Shown piece by piece: positions 56,069-64,000 of a DNA stretch of 64,000 nucleotides. The notes beneath the pieces are model-generated. The model saw nothing but the letters and a program-made list of their open reading frames with translations, did no database searches and was not told the origin of the DNA. The stretch is taken from contig JAVBTA010000044.1 in NCBI GenBank assembly GCA_031556375.1, forward strand, positions 14,562-78,561. Reading direction: 5' to 3'. The position numbers and the translations under genes were made by a program. The number at the start of each line of letters is the position of its first letter. The first letter of the stretch is position 1. This DNA comes from BNXB01 sp031556375. Its GTDB lineage: Bacteria; Bacteroidota; Bacteroidia; Bacteroidales; Azobacteroidaceae.

Positions 56069-56076
56069 TATCTTTG
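56069..56076 (+). promoter_or_regulatory. -7-like element immediately before the helicase gene
   Basis: TATCTTTG is an exact TAnnTTTG only 4 nt before the ATG at 56081. If used, the transcript would start at or inside the start codon, giving a leaderless message or a later start. No -33 box is visible. Confidence 0.35.
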
Positions 56077-56080
56077 TTGA

Positions 56081-59005
56081 ATGGAAACAATCAAAACGCT
56101 GCGAATCATTTTCCGGGAAGCGGCTGAAGACCGGTTTATAGCCAAAACCACTTCCGGGATTACCTTAACTATCCTTTGTAACGAGAACCAACAGCAAGAA
56201 TTGGCTTCTCTCCTGCCCTATATACAACCGGGGAATAGATTCAATCTCCTGAATGTAAAAGAGATTGAGGCTAACATCCTTGAAGCAGAATTCTTCATTT
56301 TTGAACCGGATTATCTGTTAGATATCAGTTCGTTGGCCGAATGCTTCCGCCCTTATGGAAACCATCCGCTCAATTATATTCTCGCACGAATTCGTCCAGG
56401 CGAAAATACTCAGCATATTTTATTGGGAAATACCGCAAACTTTTTTATTGATGAATTAGTCAATGAAAAGGATTCGCAACCTGTGAACTACCAGGATGTT
56501 CTTAAAAAATTATTCAAATCTTCTCCTTTTGAATTTTCGGCTTGTGAAGATTTAAAAGACCTCGGAACTGAGTATGCCTTTTTTTCATCTTGTAAAAAAC
56601 ATTTTGAAAATATAAAAAAATCTGTTCATGATTTATTTCCAAAAGCAGGTATGGATAGGGATAAAGCTGTACTGGAACCTTCTTTTATCTGTAACACTTT
56701 GGGCATTCAGGGGCGTTTAGACCTGATGTTGAATGATTTCTCCGCCTTTGTAGAACTAAAATCCGGGAAAGCAGTCGAAGATTTCCGTACCGGAGGACAA
56801 TTCATACATTCCGGAGCAAATCATTATACCCAGATGATTTTATACCTGGCTGTATTGGAATTCAATCTTAATCTGGATGCCGATTCTATCCGTTCTTACC
56901 TGCTTTACTCTAAATATCCGGTTCTTTCAAAGGAAAAACATTCCAGAAAACATCTTGGTGAAGCACTACGACTCCGGAACGAGATTGTAGCTATCGAGTC
57001 GGCTGTTAATCAACAAAATAACGCTGCCTATACCGAAAAAATTTTAAGTAATATCCGGCCGGAAATATTAAACACCAATAACTTGGAAGGAAAATTTTTC
57101 GAAAACTACCTGCGTCCTTCTATAGACAAGTTTAAAGTCTCCATTGACTCTTTAGACAATTGTGAACGAACTTATTTCATGCAACTTTACTCCTTCATTA
57201 ACAAAGAATTATGGCTTTCAAAAGCCGGCGAACGGGAATATGAAGGAATATCCAGAGCCTCCAACCTCTGGAATGCATCTTTTGAAGATAAACTTGCTGC
57301 AGGAGAAATTCTTCATGATCTGGTCATAACTGATAATCAGGCCGATTCAGAGTCTCATACTGTAACTCTCGAAATACCGGAGTACGATGATTTATACCTC
57401 CCGAATTTTCGTCCCGGAGACGCTGTCGTTCTCTATGAACGTAATACGGAAAAAGACAATGTCAATAATCGTCAGGTTTTTAAAGGCGCCATAGAAATAT
57501 TGGATAACAAAGAAGTCAGGGTACGTTTAAGATACCGCCAACGAAATACTTTAGTTTGGACAATAGAGTCTCAATACGCTCTGGAACACGACTATATGGA
57601 TTCCACCTACACCGGGATGTTCAGGACATTAAACGCATTTCTTGAAGCTAACCAGGAAAGGCGGGATTTATTACTTGGCAGAAGAATGCCTGAAAACAAT
57701 CTAAATTCGGACAATATTTCCCTTTGTGAAAGCGACGTAGAAAGGGCGGTACAGAAAGCAATCAAAAGTAAAGACTGTTTTCTATTAGTAGGCCCTCCGG
57801 GAACCGGAAAAACCTCATTGGCATTAAAACAAATGGTAGAAGCTTTCTTACAGGAAAACAAAACAAATATTCTTCTTATTTCTTACACCAATCGAGCTGT
57901 TGATGAGATATGCAAAGCATTAGCTTCTATTAGTGAACATCTGCCATTTATCCGAATCGGAAACGAGTTGAATTGTAATCCGGAATACAGAAAATATCTA
58001 TTAGACAACCTATTAGATAAATGCAACCGGAGAAGTGAAGTCCAACAGGTAATTGATAAATGCAGGATCTATGTCGGAACAGTGGCTTCTGTCTGGAACA
58101 AACCCGATATTTTTAAATTAAAACAATTCGATGTTGCAATTGTAGATGAAGCAACTCAATTGCTGGAACCTCATTTGTTGGGTATTTTATGTGCGAAAAA
58201 ACAAGATCGGGAGAATGCAATCAAACGGTTTATTCTTATAGGAGACCACAAGCAATTACCCGCAGTCGTACTACAATCTGCAGAAGACAGTAGAATTGAC
58301 AATCCATTATTAAATGAAATCGGCATCAACGATTTCAGCAATTCTCTATTCGAACGGCTTTATCGTAAATATATGGATTCAGGCATAGAATCTGCCTATG
58401 ATACTCTTTGCACTCAAGGCCGGATGCATCCTATGATTGCAGAATTTCCATCGTCGCATTTTTATCATAACCAGTTAAAATGTGCAGGCTTGCCTCATCA
58501 AGAAGCTTGCTGGGATAATGACAACATGAAGTTTTACGCTGTACGGAAAAAATCAAAAGATAGTTCAGATAAGATAAATCTTGAAGAAGCTGATGTTGTC
58601 GTTGACATCTGTAAAAAGCTATTTGAAACAGCAGAATTGGGAAAAAGTGAATTTATTCCTGAAAATATAGGAATTATCACACCATACAGGAATCAAATTG
58701 CACTGATACGAAAACGACTACAGGAATCCGGTATAAATGCTTTATCCTCCATTACAGTTGATACAATCGAAAGATACCAAGGCAGCCAACGGGATATAAT
58801 TATCTATTCTTTCTGCGTAAATGCGTCATGGCAATTGAATGCGCTCCCTTGCATTATAGAAGAGAACGGAAGAATAATCGACCGGAAACTAAATGTCGTA
58901 TTAACCAGAGCCCGGAAAAAACTCTACATTATAGGGAATGACTTGTTGCTATCCAAAAATCAGATATTCAACAAATTAATCAAACATATCCAGGAGAGGA
59001 ATTAA
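56081..59005 (+). CDS. Dna2-like nuclease-helicase (PD-(D/E)XK plus superfamily 1 helicase)
   Basis: A 974-residue protein. The N-terminal half has a PD-(D/E)XK nuclease of Cas4/Dna2 type: GRLDLM with Asp214, FVELKSGKA with Glu225 and Lys227, and a HYTQMILY motif near residue 245. The C-terminal half is an SF1B helicase: Walker A GPPGTGKT (571-578), SYTNRAVDEI, DEAT (689-692), GDHKQLPAV, GRMHP, and the motif V-VI region TIERYQGSQRDIIIYS and VVLTRARKKLYIIG. Relatives process DNA ends and replication intermediates. It stands alone, divergent from the dehydrogenase, and its stop overlaps that of tatC by 4 nt. A defence role is possible but not shown by neighbours. Confidence 0.92.
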   Translation: METIKTLRIIFREAAEDRFIAKTTSGITLTILCNENQQQELASLLPYIQPGNRFNLLNVKEIEANILEAEFFIFEPDYLLDISSLAECFRPYGNHPLNYILARIRPGENTQHILLGNTANFFIDELVNEKDSQPVNYQDVLKKLFKSSPFEFSACEDLKDLGTEYAFFSSCKKHFENIKKSVHDLFPKAGMDRDKAVLEPSFICNTLGIQGRLDLMLNDFSAFVELKSGKAVEDFRTGGQFIHSGANHYTQMILYLAVLEFNLNLDADSIRSYLLYSKYPVLSKEKHSRKHLGEALRLRNEIVAIESAVNQQNNAAYTEKILSNIRPEILNTNNLEGKFFENYLRPSIDKFKVSIDSLDNCERTYFMQLYSFINKELWLSKAGEREYEGISRASNLWNASFEDKLAAGEILHDLVITDNQADSESHTVTLEIPEYDDLYLPNFRPGDAVVLYERNTEKDNVNNRQVFKGAIEILDNKEVRVRLRYRQRNTLVWTIESQYALEHDYMDSTYTGMFRTLNAFLEANQERRDLLLGRRMPENNLNSDNISLCESDVERAVQKAIKSKDCFLLVGPPGTGKTSLALKQMVEAFLQENKTNILLISYTNRAVDEICKALASISEHLPFIRIGNELNCNPEYRKYLLDNLLDKCNRRSEVQQVIDKCRIYVGTVASVWNKPDIFKLKQFDVAIVDEATQLLEPHLLGILCAKKQDRENAIKRFILIGDHKQLPAVVLQSAEDSRIDNPLLNEIGINDFSNSLFERLYRKYMDSGIESAYDTLCTQGRMHPMIAEFPSSHFYHNQLKCAGLPHQEACWDNDNMKFYAVRKKSKDSSDKINLEEADVVVDICKKLFETAELGKSEFIPENIGIITPYRNQIALIRKRLQESGINALSSITVDTIERYQGSQRDIIIYSFCVNASWQLNALPCIIEENGRIIDRKLNVVLTRARKKLYIIGNDLLLSKNQIFNKLIKHIQERN

Positions 59006-59829
59006 TCCTCATCTACAGTATCCAGATCCGCACTTGGTTTATCTTTTTTCACCAGGAGGCTACTCAATTCATAAAGAAAATACAATGGGAAAAATACGAC
59101 AGACAAAGTGAAAGGATCGCTGGAAGGTGTTATAAATGCAGCAAGTATCAATAATATCACGACCGCGTGACGACGGAATTTATTAAAGAAAGAACGTTTG
59201 AGAATTCCTAATTGCGACAATAGCCAGGAAACCAATGGTAATTCAAATACAAGTCCCATAATCATGATGAGCATAATGAAATTATTCATATAGTCATCCA
59301 GAGATATCTGATTGACAATCGTGGTACTCAACTGATAACCATAGAGAAAACGGAGCGTCATCGGAAATACCAGACAATATCCTATCGCACATCCGATAAA
59401 AAACATCACCCCGCCAAAAAGAAGTACCCAACGAACACTTTTCTTCTCATGAGTGTATAAAGCCGGACTGATAAATCTCCAGATTTCATATATCAGATAT
59501 GGGAAAGCCAGTAATAATGCAAGATAAAACGACATAGTCATGTGCGTAAAAAATTGTGACGTCAACTTAATATTGATCACATCCACATGAAAACTTTCAT
59601 TGCAAAAATCCGGCAAAAGAGATGGTACCTGTGAACTTACTTTGCAAAGATACTTGTAAAGAAAAAAATCAGCCTCCCTCGGCGCCATTACAAAGTTATC
59701 AAACAAATACGGCATAAATACAAAGCCGATTATTGCAAATACAAATAATGCAATAACCGACCGAAATATTGTCCAACGAAGGTCTTCCAGGTGATCCCAG
59801 AACGACATTTCCTTCACCTCGTCACTCAT
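59002..59829 (-). CDS. tatC: Twin-arginine translocase subunit TatC
   Basis: A 275-residue inner-membrane protein with six hydrophobic segments. The start MSFWDHLEDLRWTIFRS is the TatC signature that binds twin-arginine signals; FPYLIYEIWRFISPALY and the FELPLVSWLLSQLG motifs follow. The first periplasmic loop is long (about residues 50-95), as usual in Bacteroidetes. TatC recognises folded proteins with RR signals and works with TatA, encoded 21 nt upstream. Transcription comes from the tatA promoter. Its 3' end overlaps the helicase gene by 4 nt on the other strand. Confidence 0.96.
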   Translation of the reverse strand: MSDEVKEMSFWDHLEDLRWTIFRSVIALFVFAIIGFVFMPYLFDNFVMAPREADFFLYKYLCKVSSQVPSLLPDFCNESFHVDVINIKLTSQFFTHMTMSFYLALLLAFPYLIYEIWRFISPALYTHEKKSVRWVLLFGGVMFFIGCAIGYCLVFPMTLRFLYGYQLSTTIVNQISLDDYMNNFIMLIMIMGLVFELPLVSWLLSQLGILKRSFFNKFRRHAVVILLILAAFITPSSDPFTLSVVFFPLYFLYELSSLLVKKDKPSADLDTVDED

Positions 59830-59850
59830 CCCTTCTTACTTAAAACGGTA

Positions 59851-60051
59851 TTAATTCTTAGGTTCTGAAGTTGTATCTTCCTTTATATCGTCTTCAATCC
59901 CTTTAACTCCGTCTTTGAAGTTTTTCACACCTTTTCCGATCCCCTTCATTAATTCAGGAATTTTTCTACCTCCAAATAGGAGTAAAACGACCAATGCAAT
60001 GATGATGATCTCTCCTGTTCCTAAATTTCCAAAAAACAACAGTGTGTCCAT
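59851..60051 (-). CDS. tatA: Twin-arginine translocase pore subunit TatA
   Basis: A 66-residue protein with the canonical layout: one short membrane helix (GEIIIIALVVLLLFGGRKIP), a Phe-Gly hinge, an amphipathic helix (GIGKGVKNFKDGVKG) and an acidic tail. TatA oligomers form the transport path for folded proteins. It is the first gene of the tatA-tatC operon and has its own consensus promoter, divergent from fabD. Confidence 0.95.
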   Translation of the reverse strand: MDTLLFFGNLGTGEIIIIALVVLLLFGGRKIPELMKGIGKGVKNFKDGVKGIEDDIKEDTTSEPKN

Positions 60052-60098
60052 AATATTATTTACTTGAATTAATTATTTCCTGTTCCAAAATCAGGGCA

Positions 60099-60130
60099 CA
60101 AACTTAAACAAAAAAAATGATGTTGACAAA
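60099..60130 (-). promoter_or_regulatory. Promoter of tatA-tatC
   Basis: On the minus strand TTTG (plus-strand CAAA at 60127-60130) and TAAGTTTG (plus-strand 60099-60106) are 20 nt apart, a full consensus promoter 48 nt before tatA. Confidence 0.75.
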
Positions 60131-60138
60131 AAAAAGTT

Positions 60139-60146
60139 TACCTTTG
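60139..60146 (+). promoter_or_regulatory. Promoter -7 element of fabD
   Basis: TACCTTTG is an exact -7 match 33 nt before the fabD ATG. The -33 position overlaps the start area of the divergent tat promoter and shows no TTTG. Confidence 0.6.
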
Positions 60147-60179
60147 TACCTCTTTATTAAATTTAAATAACACGAATAA

Positions 60180-61058
60180 ATGAAAGCATTTGTATTTCCG
60201 GGCCAGGGAGCCCAATTTGTAGGAATGGGTAAAAATTTATACGAAGAATCTCCTATTGCCAAAGAAATGTTCGAAAAAGCAAATGAAATATTAGGATTTC
60301 GTATTACCGACCTGATGTTCAGCGGAACAGACGAAGATCTTCGTCAGACTAAAGTAACACAGCCGGCCATTTTCTTACATTCGGTAACCCTGGCTAAAAC
60401 AATGGGGTCTGAATTTCAACCGGATATGGTTGCAGGACACTCATTAGGAGAATTTTCCGCGCTGGTTTCTGCTGGAGCTTTATCATTCGAAGACGGTTTG
60501 AAATTAGTTTACGCACGTGCATTGGCTATGCAAAAAGCCTGTGAAGCCACTCCTTCCACTATGGCTGCTGTATTGAATCTCCCGGATGAAAAAGTTGAAG
60601 AAATTTGTGCCGGTATCGATGATATAGTTGTTCCGGCCAATTATAACTGTCCGGGACAGATCGTTATTTCCGGAAGCGAACCAGGTATTGACAAAGCTTG
60701 CGAACAACTTCTAGCTGCAGGTGCTAAACGCGCCTTGAAATTAAAGGTAGGTGGTGCTTTTCACTCTCCATTGATGGAACCGGCAAGAGCAGAACTGGCT
60801 CAGGCAATTAATTCGACTCAATTCTCAACTCCTGTTTGTCCTGTATATCAAAATGTTACTACTATAGCTGAAACTAACCCGGAAGCAATTAAAACAAATC
60901 TAATTGCACAGTTGACTGCTCCTGTAAAATGGACACAATCGGTACAACATATGATCGCTGATGGTGCGACATCTTTTACAGAACTTGGCCCTGGAAGCGT
61001 TCTTCAAGGTCTGGTAAAGAAAATAGATCCTAATATAGAAACTCAAGGAAGACAATAA
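60180..61058 (+). CDS. fabD: Malonyl-CoA:ACP transacylase
   Basis: A 292-residue cytoplasmic enzyme that loads malonate on acyl carrier protein for fatty-acid synthesis. The N-terminal FPGQGAQFVGMG, nucleophile Ser88 in GHSLGEFSAL, catalytic His195 in GGAFHSPLM, and ELGPGSVLQGLVKKI near the end are diagnostic. Length is close to the family norm. It is monocistronic: own promoter upstream and a strong terminator 5 nt after the stop. Confidence 0.98.
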   Translation: MKAFVFPGQGAQFVGMGKNLYEESPIAKEMFEKANEILGFRITDLMFSGTDEDLRQTKVTQPAIFLHSVTLAKTMGSEFQPDMVAGHSLGEFSALVSAGALSFEDGLKLVYARALAMQKACEATPSTMAAVLNLPDEKVEEICAGIDDIVVPANYNCPGQIVISGSEPGIDKACEQLLAAGAKRALKLKVGGAFHSPLMEPARAELAQAINSTQFSTPVCPVYQNVTTIAETNPEAIKTNLIAQLTAPVKWTQSVQHMIADGATSFTELGPGSVLQGLVKKIDPNIETQGRQ

Positions 61059-61062
61059 GAAC

Positions 61063-61094
61063 AAAAAAAACCGGCTCGGAAGCCGGTTTTTTTT
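61063..61094 (+). terminator. Rho-independent terminator of fabD
   Basis: Perfect arms AAAACCGGCT and AGCCGGTTTT with a 4-nt loop and an eight-T tail. An A-run on the left lets it also serve the convergent gene at 61117. Confidence 0.9.
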
Positions 61095-61116
61095 ATATTT
61101 TCACTACAAATCACAT

Positions 61117-61311
61117 CTACCGGTCACGGTTCCTGTTTCTGCGTTGTTGATCCTTACCCAAAGCCACTGCGATAATTATTCCTGAAAAAATTGCCACAAA
61201 AATATTCTCTCCCGTTGATGCATTGGATGGTATGGTAAACAGCATTATACATAAGGCTACCCATAACAACACAATACATATAACCTGAAATTTAGATAAT
61301 CCTTTTCTCAT
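61117..61311 (-). CDS. Small membrane protein, 64 residues, unknown function
   Basis: Two hydrophobic segments (about residues 10-28 and 36-52) are joined by a short polar loop, and the C-terminus is strongly basic (KDQQRRNRNRDR). A consensus promoter upstream supports a real gene. I do not recognise a family. The basic tail would lie in the cytoplasm by the positive-inside rule. It is convergent with fabD. Confidence 0.75.
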   Translation of the reverse strand: MRKGLSKFQVICIVLLWVALCIMLFTIPSNASTGENIFVAIFSGIIIAVALGKDQQRRNRNRDR

Positions 61312-61331
61312 TACTGTTACATTTATCCTTA

Positions 61332-61363
61332 CAAAAATAACAATTTATTTTTTCTTCTGCAAA
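61332..61363 (-). promoter_or_regulatory. Promoter of the small membrane protein gene
   Basis: Minus-strand TTTG (plus CAAA 61360-61363) and TATTTTTG (plus 61332-61339) are 20 nt apart, a full consensus. The -33 box touches the gldB stop region. Confidence 0.65.
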
Positions 61364-61369
61364 CAGATA

Positions 61370-62359
61370 TCAAGGTTTATACTTCGAATCTTTTAATATT
61401 TGTTTAGCATCAACCTGTTTTATTAGTTCAGCCAGAGTCGTTTTCGGATGGATCTTCATGTATGCTGATACAATCCTGAAACCCACCCAGACACCTAACC
61501 GTCCCGGTGAAGACGAAGATACCGGAACTGTATATGGAGCTTCATTTATATATTGAGTCACAACATGATAATTTTGACTATACAAATGATCTTTTCTCAA
61601 TATCGTCTTCCAGATATCAGCCTCATTATCATTACTCCAGGAATATTGTTCTTTGGTATATCCAACATATTCCCAAATATTTCTTTCCGGCAACAAGCAG
61701 GATAAAATGTAGCGCAACTTACCTTCATATATCATATTATCCAACAGAATTTCCGAATTTCCTTCAAACGGAAAATTTGCCATCATAAAACCGAACAGAT
61801 AATCCGGGACAATCCTCTCTGGAGTCATGTTTTGTCGCTGGTAATCATAAAAGAAATCCTGATACAGAGGATAATCTGCTCCCAGATATTTATCGGCAGA
61901 TAAAGATAAAATCTCATCTGTAACAATAATATTTTGATTTAAACCGGAAACATGCACATACAAAGAAGGTTGCTTTATTTCCGGAAATTCTTTTAAAAGT
62001 GCTGTTAATGCAGGGTTCAACTCTCTATTAACAAAATCAAAATCAGCAAACTTCTCCTGCTCTGCCTTATATAATGACATCAGGGTTGGTTCCGAGAAAA
62101 ATGAATTAAGCCTGTCATGAAATCCTGTCGAATCCGTTGTTCCAATACCGATTACCTGCGTACCAAAGACATCCAGGAACATTTTATATTGCGTAGAAAG
62201 CATTTCTGACGTGCTCTGATTGTTTAAATACTGATAAAAATCAACATCAAACCGTTTGACATTCAATTCCGGATTTTCCTCTCCGAATGTTTGGCGGCCG
62301 GTACAGGAAAAACAAGAGAAACACAGTATAACTAAAAATATGAATGTACGCTCAAACAT
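61370..62359 (-). CDS. gldB: Gliding-motility-type lipoprotein GldB
   Basis: A 329-residue lipoprotein read from the ATG at 62357-62359 (lipobox CFSCFSC, Cys19); a longer frame to 62428 lacks a reason to be used. GldB-family features include NVKRFDVDFYQYL, FPEIKQPSLYVHVSGLNQNIIVTDEIL, DKYLGADYPLY, PDYLFGFMM and the C-terminal RLGVWVGFRIVSAYMKIHP. GldB is needed for gliding in flavobacteria but is widespread in non-gliding Bacteroidetes, where its job is unclear. The T9SS-tailed protein at 47981 fits a genome with that system. Confidence 0.9.
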   Translation of the reverse strand: MFERTFIFLVILCFSCFSCTGRQTFGEENPELNVKRFDVDFYQYLNNQSTSEMLSTQYKMFLDVFGTQVIGIGTTDSTGFHDRLNSFFSEPTLMSLYKAEQEKFADFDFVNRELNPALTALLKEFPEIKQPSLYVHVSGLNQNIIVTDEILSLSADKYLGADYPLYQDFFYDYQRQNMTPERIVPDYLFGFMMANFPFEGNSEILLDNMIYEGKLRYILSCLLPERNIWEYVGYTKEQYSWSNDNEADIWKTILRKDHLYSQNYHVVTQYINEAPYTVPVSSSSPGRLGVWVGFRIVSAYMKIHPKTTLAELIKQVDAKQILKDSKYKP

Positions 62360-62490
62360 AATGTATTGTATTATCATATTAAAACGTAACCAACTGTCGT
62401 TTATTGCATTTCCGATTTGCGGCTGCATGCCGACATCATTTTTTCAAGAATTAAAATCAGGATTTACATTCAATGGATTTTTATTCTCAT

Positions 62491-62498
62491 TATATTTG
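62491..62498 (+). promoter_or_regulatory. -7 element of rhaB
   Basis: TATATTTG fits TAnnTTTG 23 nt before the ATG at 62522. It lies downstream of the earlier in-frame ATG at 62417, which supports the later start. No -33 box is evident, as expected for an activator-dependent sugar gene. Confidence 0.5.
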
Positions 62499-62521
62499 CA
62501 TCTGCAAAACACAATAGTTTT

Positions 62522-63994
62522 ATGGACAAAAAATATTTCTTAGCCTTTGATCTAGGCGCTACCAGCGGCCGTTCTATCCTTGCATCTATTGAAAATGGAA
62601 AAATAGAGATGAAAGAATTAACCCGTTTTCCAAGTAGAATCATTCATTTGCATGGTAAATATTACTGGAGCATATACGCGCTTTATGGCGCATTGAAAGA
62701 AGGACTCTGTGTCGCAGCCCGCGAAAACGTAAGAATAGAATCTGTGGGCATAGATACCTGGGGTGTTGACTTTGCTTATCTCGGAGAAGATGGAACATTT
62801 ATGGGGTTACCGAGAACATACCGCGATCCGTATACTAATGGCGCTCCTGAAGAAGTTTTTCAAATTGTCCCTAAAAAAGAAGTTTATGACCTGACTGGGA
62901 TACAAATCATGAATTTCAACAGTTTATATCAATTGTTTGCTGCAAAAAAAGAAAATTCATCTGCTTATAATGCTGCCTCAGAAGTATTATTTATGCCGGA
63001 TGCTCTGGCATATTTATTATCCGGGGAAAAAGTCTGTGAATATACAATTGCATCGACCTCTCAAATATTAAATCCCCGTACCAAATGTATGGAATCCGGT
63101 TTATTGGAGCTATTAGGATTAAAGACCGGCCTATTCTGCGACATCGTTATGCCCGGAACTGTCATCGGAAAGCTAACAAAAGAAATTGAAGATGAAACAG
63201 GTCTGAAAAACGTAAAAGTAATTGCTGTTGCCGGACACGATACTGCCTCTGCTATCGCTTCCATCCCTGCTGAAAACGAAAAATTTGCATATCTGAGTTC
63301 CGGAACATGGTCCCTGATGGGAATTGAAGTCCTGGAACCTATTATTACCGAAGACTCATTCCAAATGAACTTCACGAATGAAGGTGGAGTGGAAGGAACA
63401 ACACGTTTTCTGAAAAATATCACGGGTATGTGGCTGTTAGAACAATGTCGTGCAGAATGGGCAAAAGCAGGAAAAGAATACAGTTATCCTGAGATTGTAA
63501 AAATGGCAGAATCGTCCGAACCATTCCGTTCTTTAGTAGACAGCGACCATCCATCGTTTGCAAATCCCGGTAATATGCCTGAAGCTATCAAAAACTACTG
63601 CAAATCGACTAATCAGCCTGTTCCTGAGTCCGATAGCGATTTTATCCGGTGTATATTTGAAAGTCTTGCTTTGAAATATCGATTTGTACTCGAAAGTTTG
63701 CGCAAAGTATCGCCTTTCCCTATCGAAAAATTACATGTTATCGGAGGTGGCTCACAAAATAAATTATTGAACCAATGGACAGCCAATTCAATCGGAATAC
63801 CTGTTATTGCAGGTCCAAGCGAAGCTACTGCTATCGGAAATGTAATGATGCAAGTTAAAGCCTTAGGTCTGGTTAATAATCTATCTGAAATAAGAAAGGT
63901 TGTTCGCGATTCAGTATCACCGGAAATATTTACACCTCAGGATACACAAACTTGGGAAACTGCTTATAAGAAATTTACCTTGCTATTAAAATAA
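62522..63994 (+). CDS. rhaB: L-rhamnulokinase
   Basis: A 490-residue FGGY-family kinase read from the ATG at 62522 (MDKKYFLAFDLGATSGRS); the 35 extra residues of the longer frame are not kinase-like. Motifs are FDLGATSGR (phosphate loop), GIDTWGVDFAYL, the substrate segment TYRDPYTNGA, AGHDTASAIASIP, YLSSGTWSLMG and the late HVIGGGSQNKLLNQWTAN. It phosphorylates rhamnulose in rhamnose catabolism. The gene ends 6 nt before the window edge, so other rha genes probably follow outside. Confidence 0.96.
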   Translation: MDKKYFLAFDLGATSGRSILASIENGKIEMKELTRFPSRIIHLHGKYYWSIYALYGALKEGLCVAARENVRIESVGIDTWGVDFAYLGEDGTFMGLPRTYRDPYTNGAPEEVFQIVPKKEVYDLTGIQIMNFNSLYQLFAAKKENSSAYNAASEVLFMPDALAYLLSGEKVCEYTIASTSQILNPRTKCMESGLLELLGLKTGLFCDIVMPGTVIGKLTKEIEDETGLKNVKVIAVAGHDTASAIASIPAENEKFAYLSSGTWSLMGIEVLEPIITEDSFQMNFTNEGGVEGTTRFLKNITGMWLLEQCRAEWAKAGKEYSYPEIVKMAESSEPFRSLVDSDHPSFANPGNMPEAIKNYCKSTNQPVPESDSDFIRCIFESLALKYRFVLESLRKVSPFPIEKLHVIGGGSQNKLLNQWTANSIGIPVIAGPSEATAIGNVMMQVKALGLVNNLSEIRKVVRDSVSPEIFTPQDTQTWETAYKKFTLLLK

Positions 63995-64000
63995 CGAAAG

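Noticed and set aside
55989..56090. 34-residue N-terminal extension of the alcohol dehydrogenase
   Set aside because: Unlike the family, and it would cover the helicase promoter and start; ATG at 55988 gives a normal N-terminus.
62360..62521. Longer N-termini for gldB (from 62428) and rhaB (from 62417)
   Set aside because: Both would overlap head to head and lack family similarity; the later ATG codons give a lipobox start and the FDLGATSGR start respectively, and a -7 box lies at 62491.
1..64000. CRISPR arrays, tRNA/rRNA genes, insertion sequences, prophage
   Set aside because: No regularly spaced repeats, no tRNA cloverleaf or rRNA sequence recognised by eye, and no transposase, integrase or phage protein among the open frames. 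A dedicated tRNA scan was not possible.

Overview
The window is AT-rich DNA from a member of the Bacteroidota, most likely a gut-type Bacteroidales. The evidence is several SusC/SusD pairs, repeated TAnnTTTG -7 promoter elements (often with a TTTG -33 box 19-20 nt upstream), lipoproteins with Bacteroidetes-style lipoboxes, a type IX secretion (T9SS) C-terminal tail, GldB, and TatA/TatC. The genus cannot be fixed from sequence alone.

Region 1 (1-21.7 kb) is a polysaccharide utilisation locus that looks built for O-glycoproteins such as mucin. It holds the 3' end of a SusC, a SusD, a GH89 alpha-N-acetylglucosaminidase, a serine-type sulfatase, a GH101 endo-alpha-N-acetylgalactosaminidase, a small exported protein and a GH172 (DUF2961) enzyme. 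A four-gene minus-strand operon follows: a GH2 beta-galactosidase, a cytoplasmic M24 aminopeptidase P, a TlpA-like thiol protein and a second GH2 with an N-terminal ricin-type lectin domain. Together these could strip sulfate, alpha-GlcNAc and beta-Gal, release the core-1 disaccharide from Ser/Thr, and finish Pro-rich peptides.

Region 2 (21.7-30.5 kb) is housekeeping: a YceI lipoprotein; the overlapping coaX, outer-membrane protein, lptC and CBS/CorC genes; a PpiD-like isomerase; rlmN and pdxA. A long palindromic repeat lies between the isomerase gene and rlmN.

Region 3 (30.5-47 kb) holds three SusC/SusD systems with no glycosidase, sigma factor or sensor nearby. The first is divergent from the second, and the third follows the second. 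The two divergent SusC genes begin in near-identical inverted arms of about 148 bp (5' leader plus signal-peptide codons). The arms flank a 330-bp spacer containing one consensus promoter that points only at the right-hand gene. The third SusC carries a shorter direct copy of the same start region. This arrangement, a possible promoter switch, is the most interesting feature of the window.

Region 4 (47-64 kb) contains an outer-membrane phospholipase A, a BspA-type leucine-rich-repeat protein with a T9SS tail, a DUF1080 protein, and oxyR divergent from ahpC-ahpF with a readable OxyR-type operator and ahpC promoter. It also holds an iron alcohol dehydrogenase, a Dna2-like nuclease-helicase, tatC-tatA, fabD, a small membrane protein, gldB and rhaB. 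No rRNA, tRNA, CRISPR array, insertion sequence or phage gene was recognised. All motif positions and identities were read by eye.
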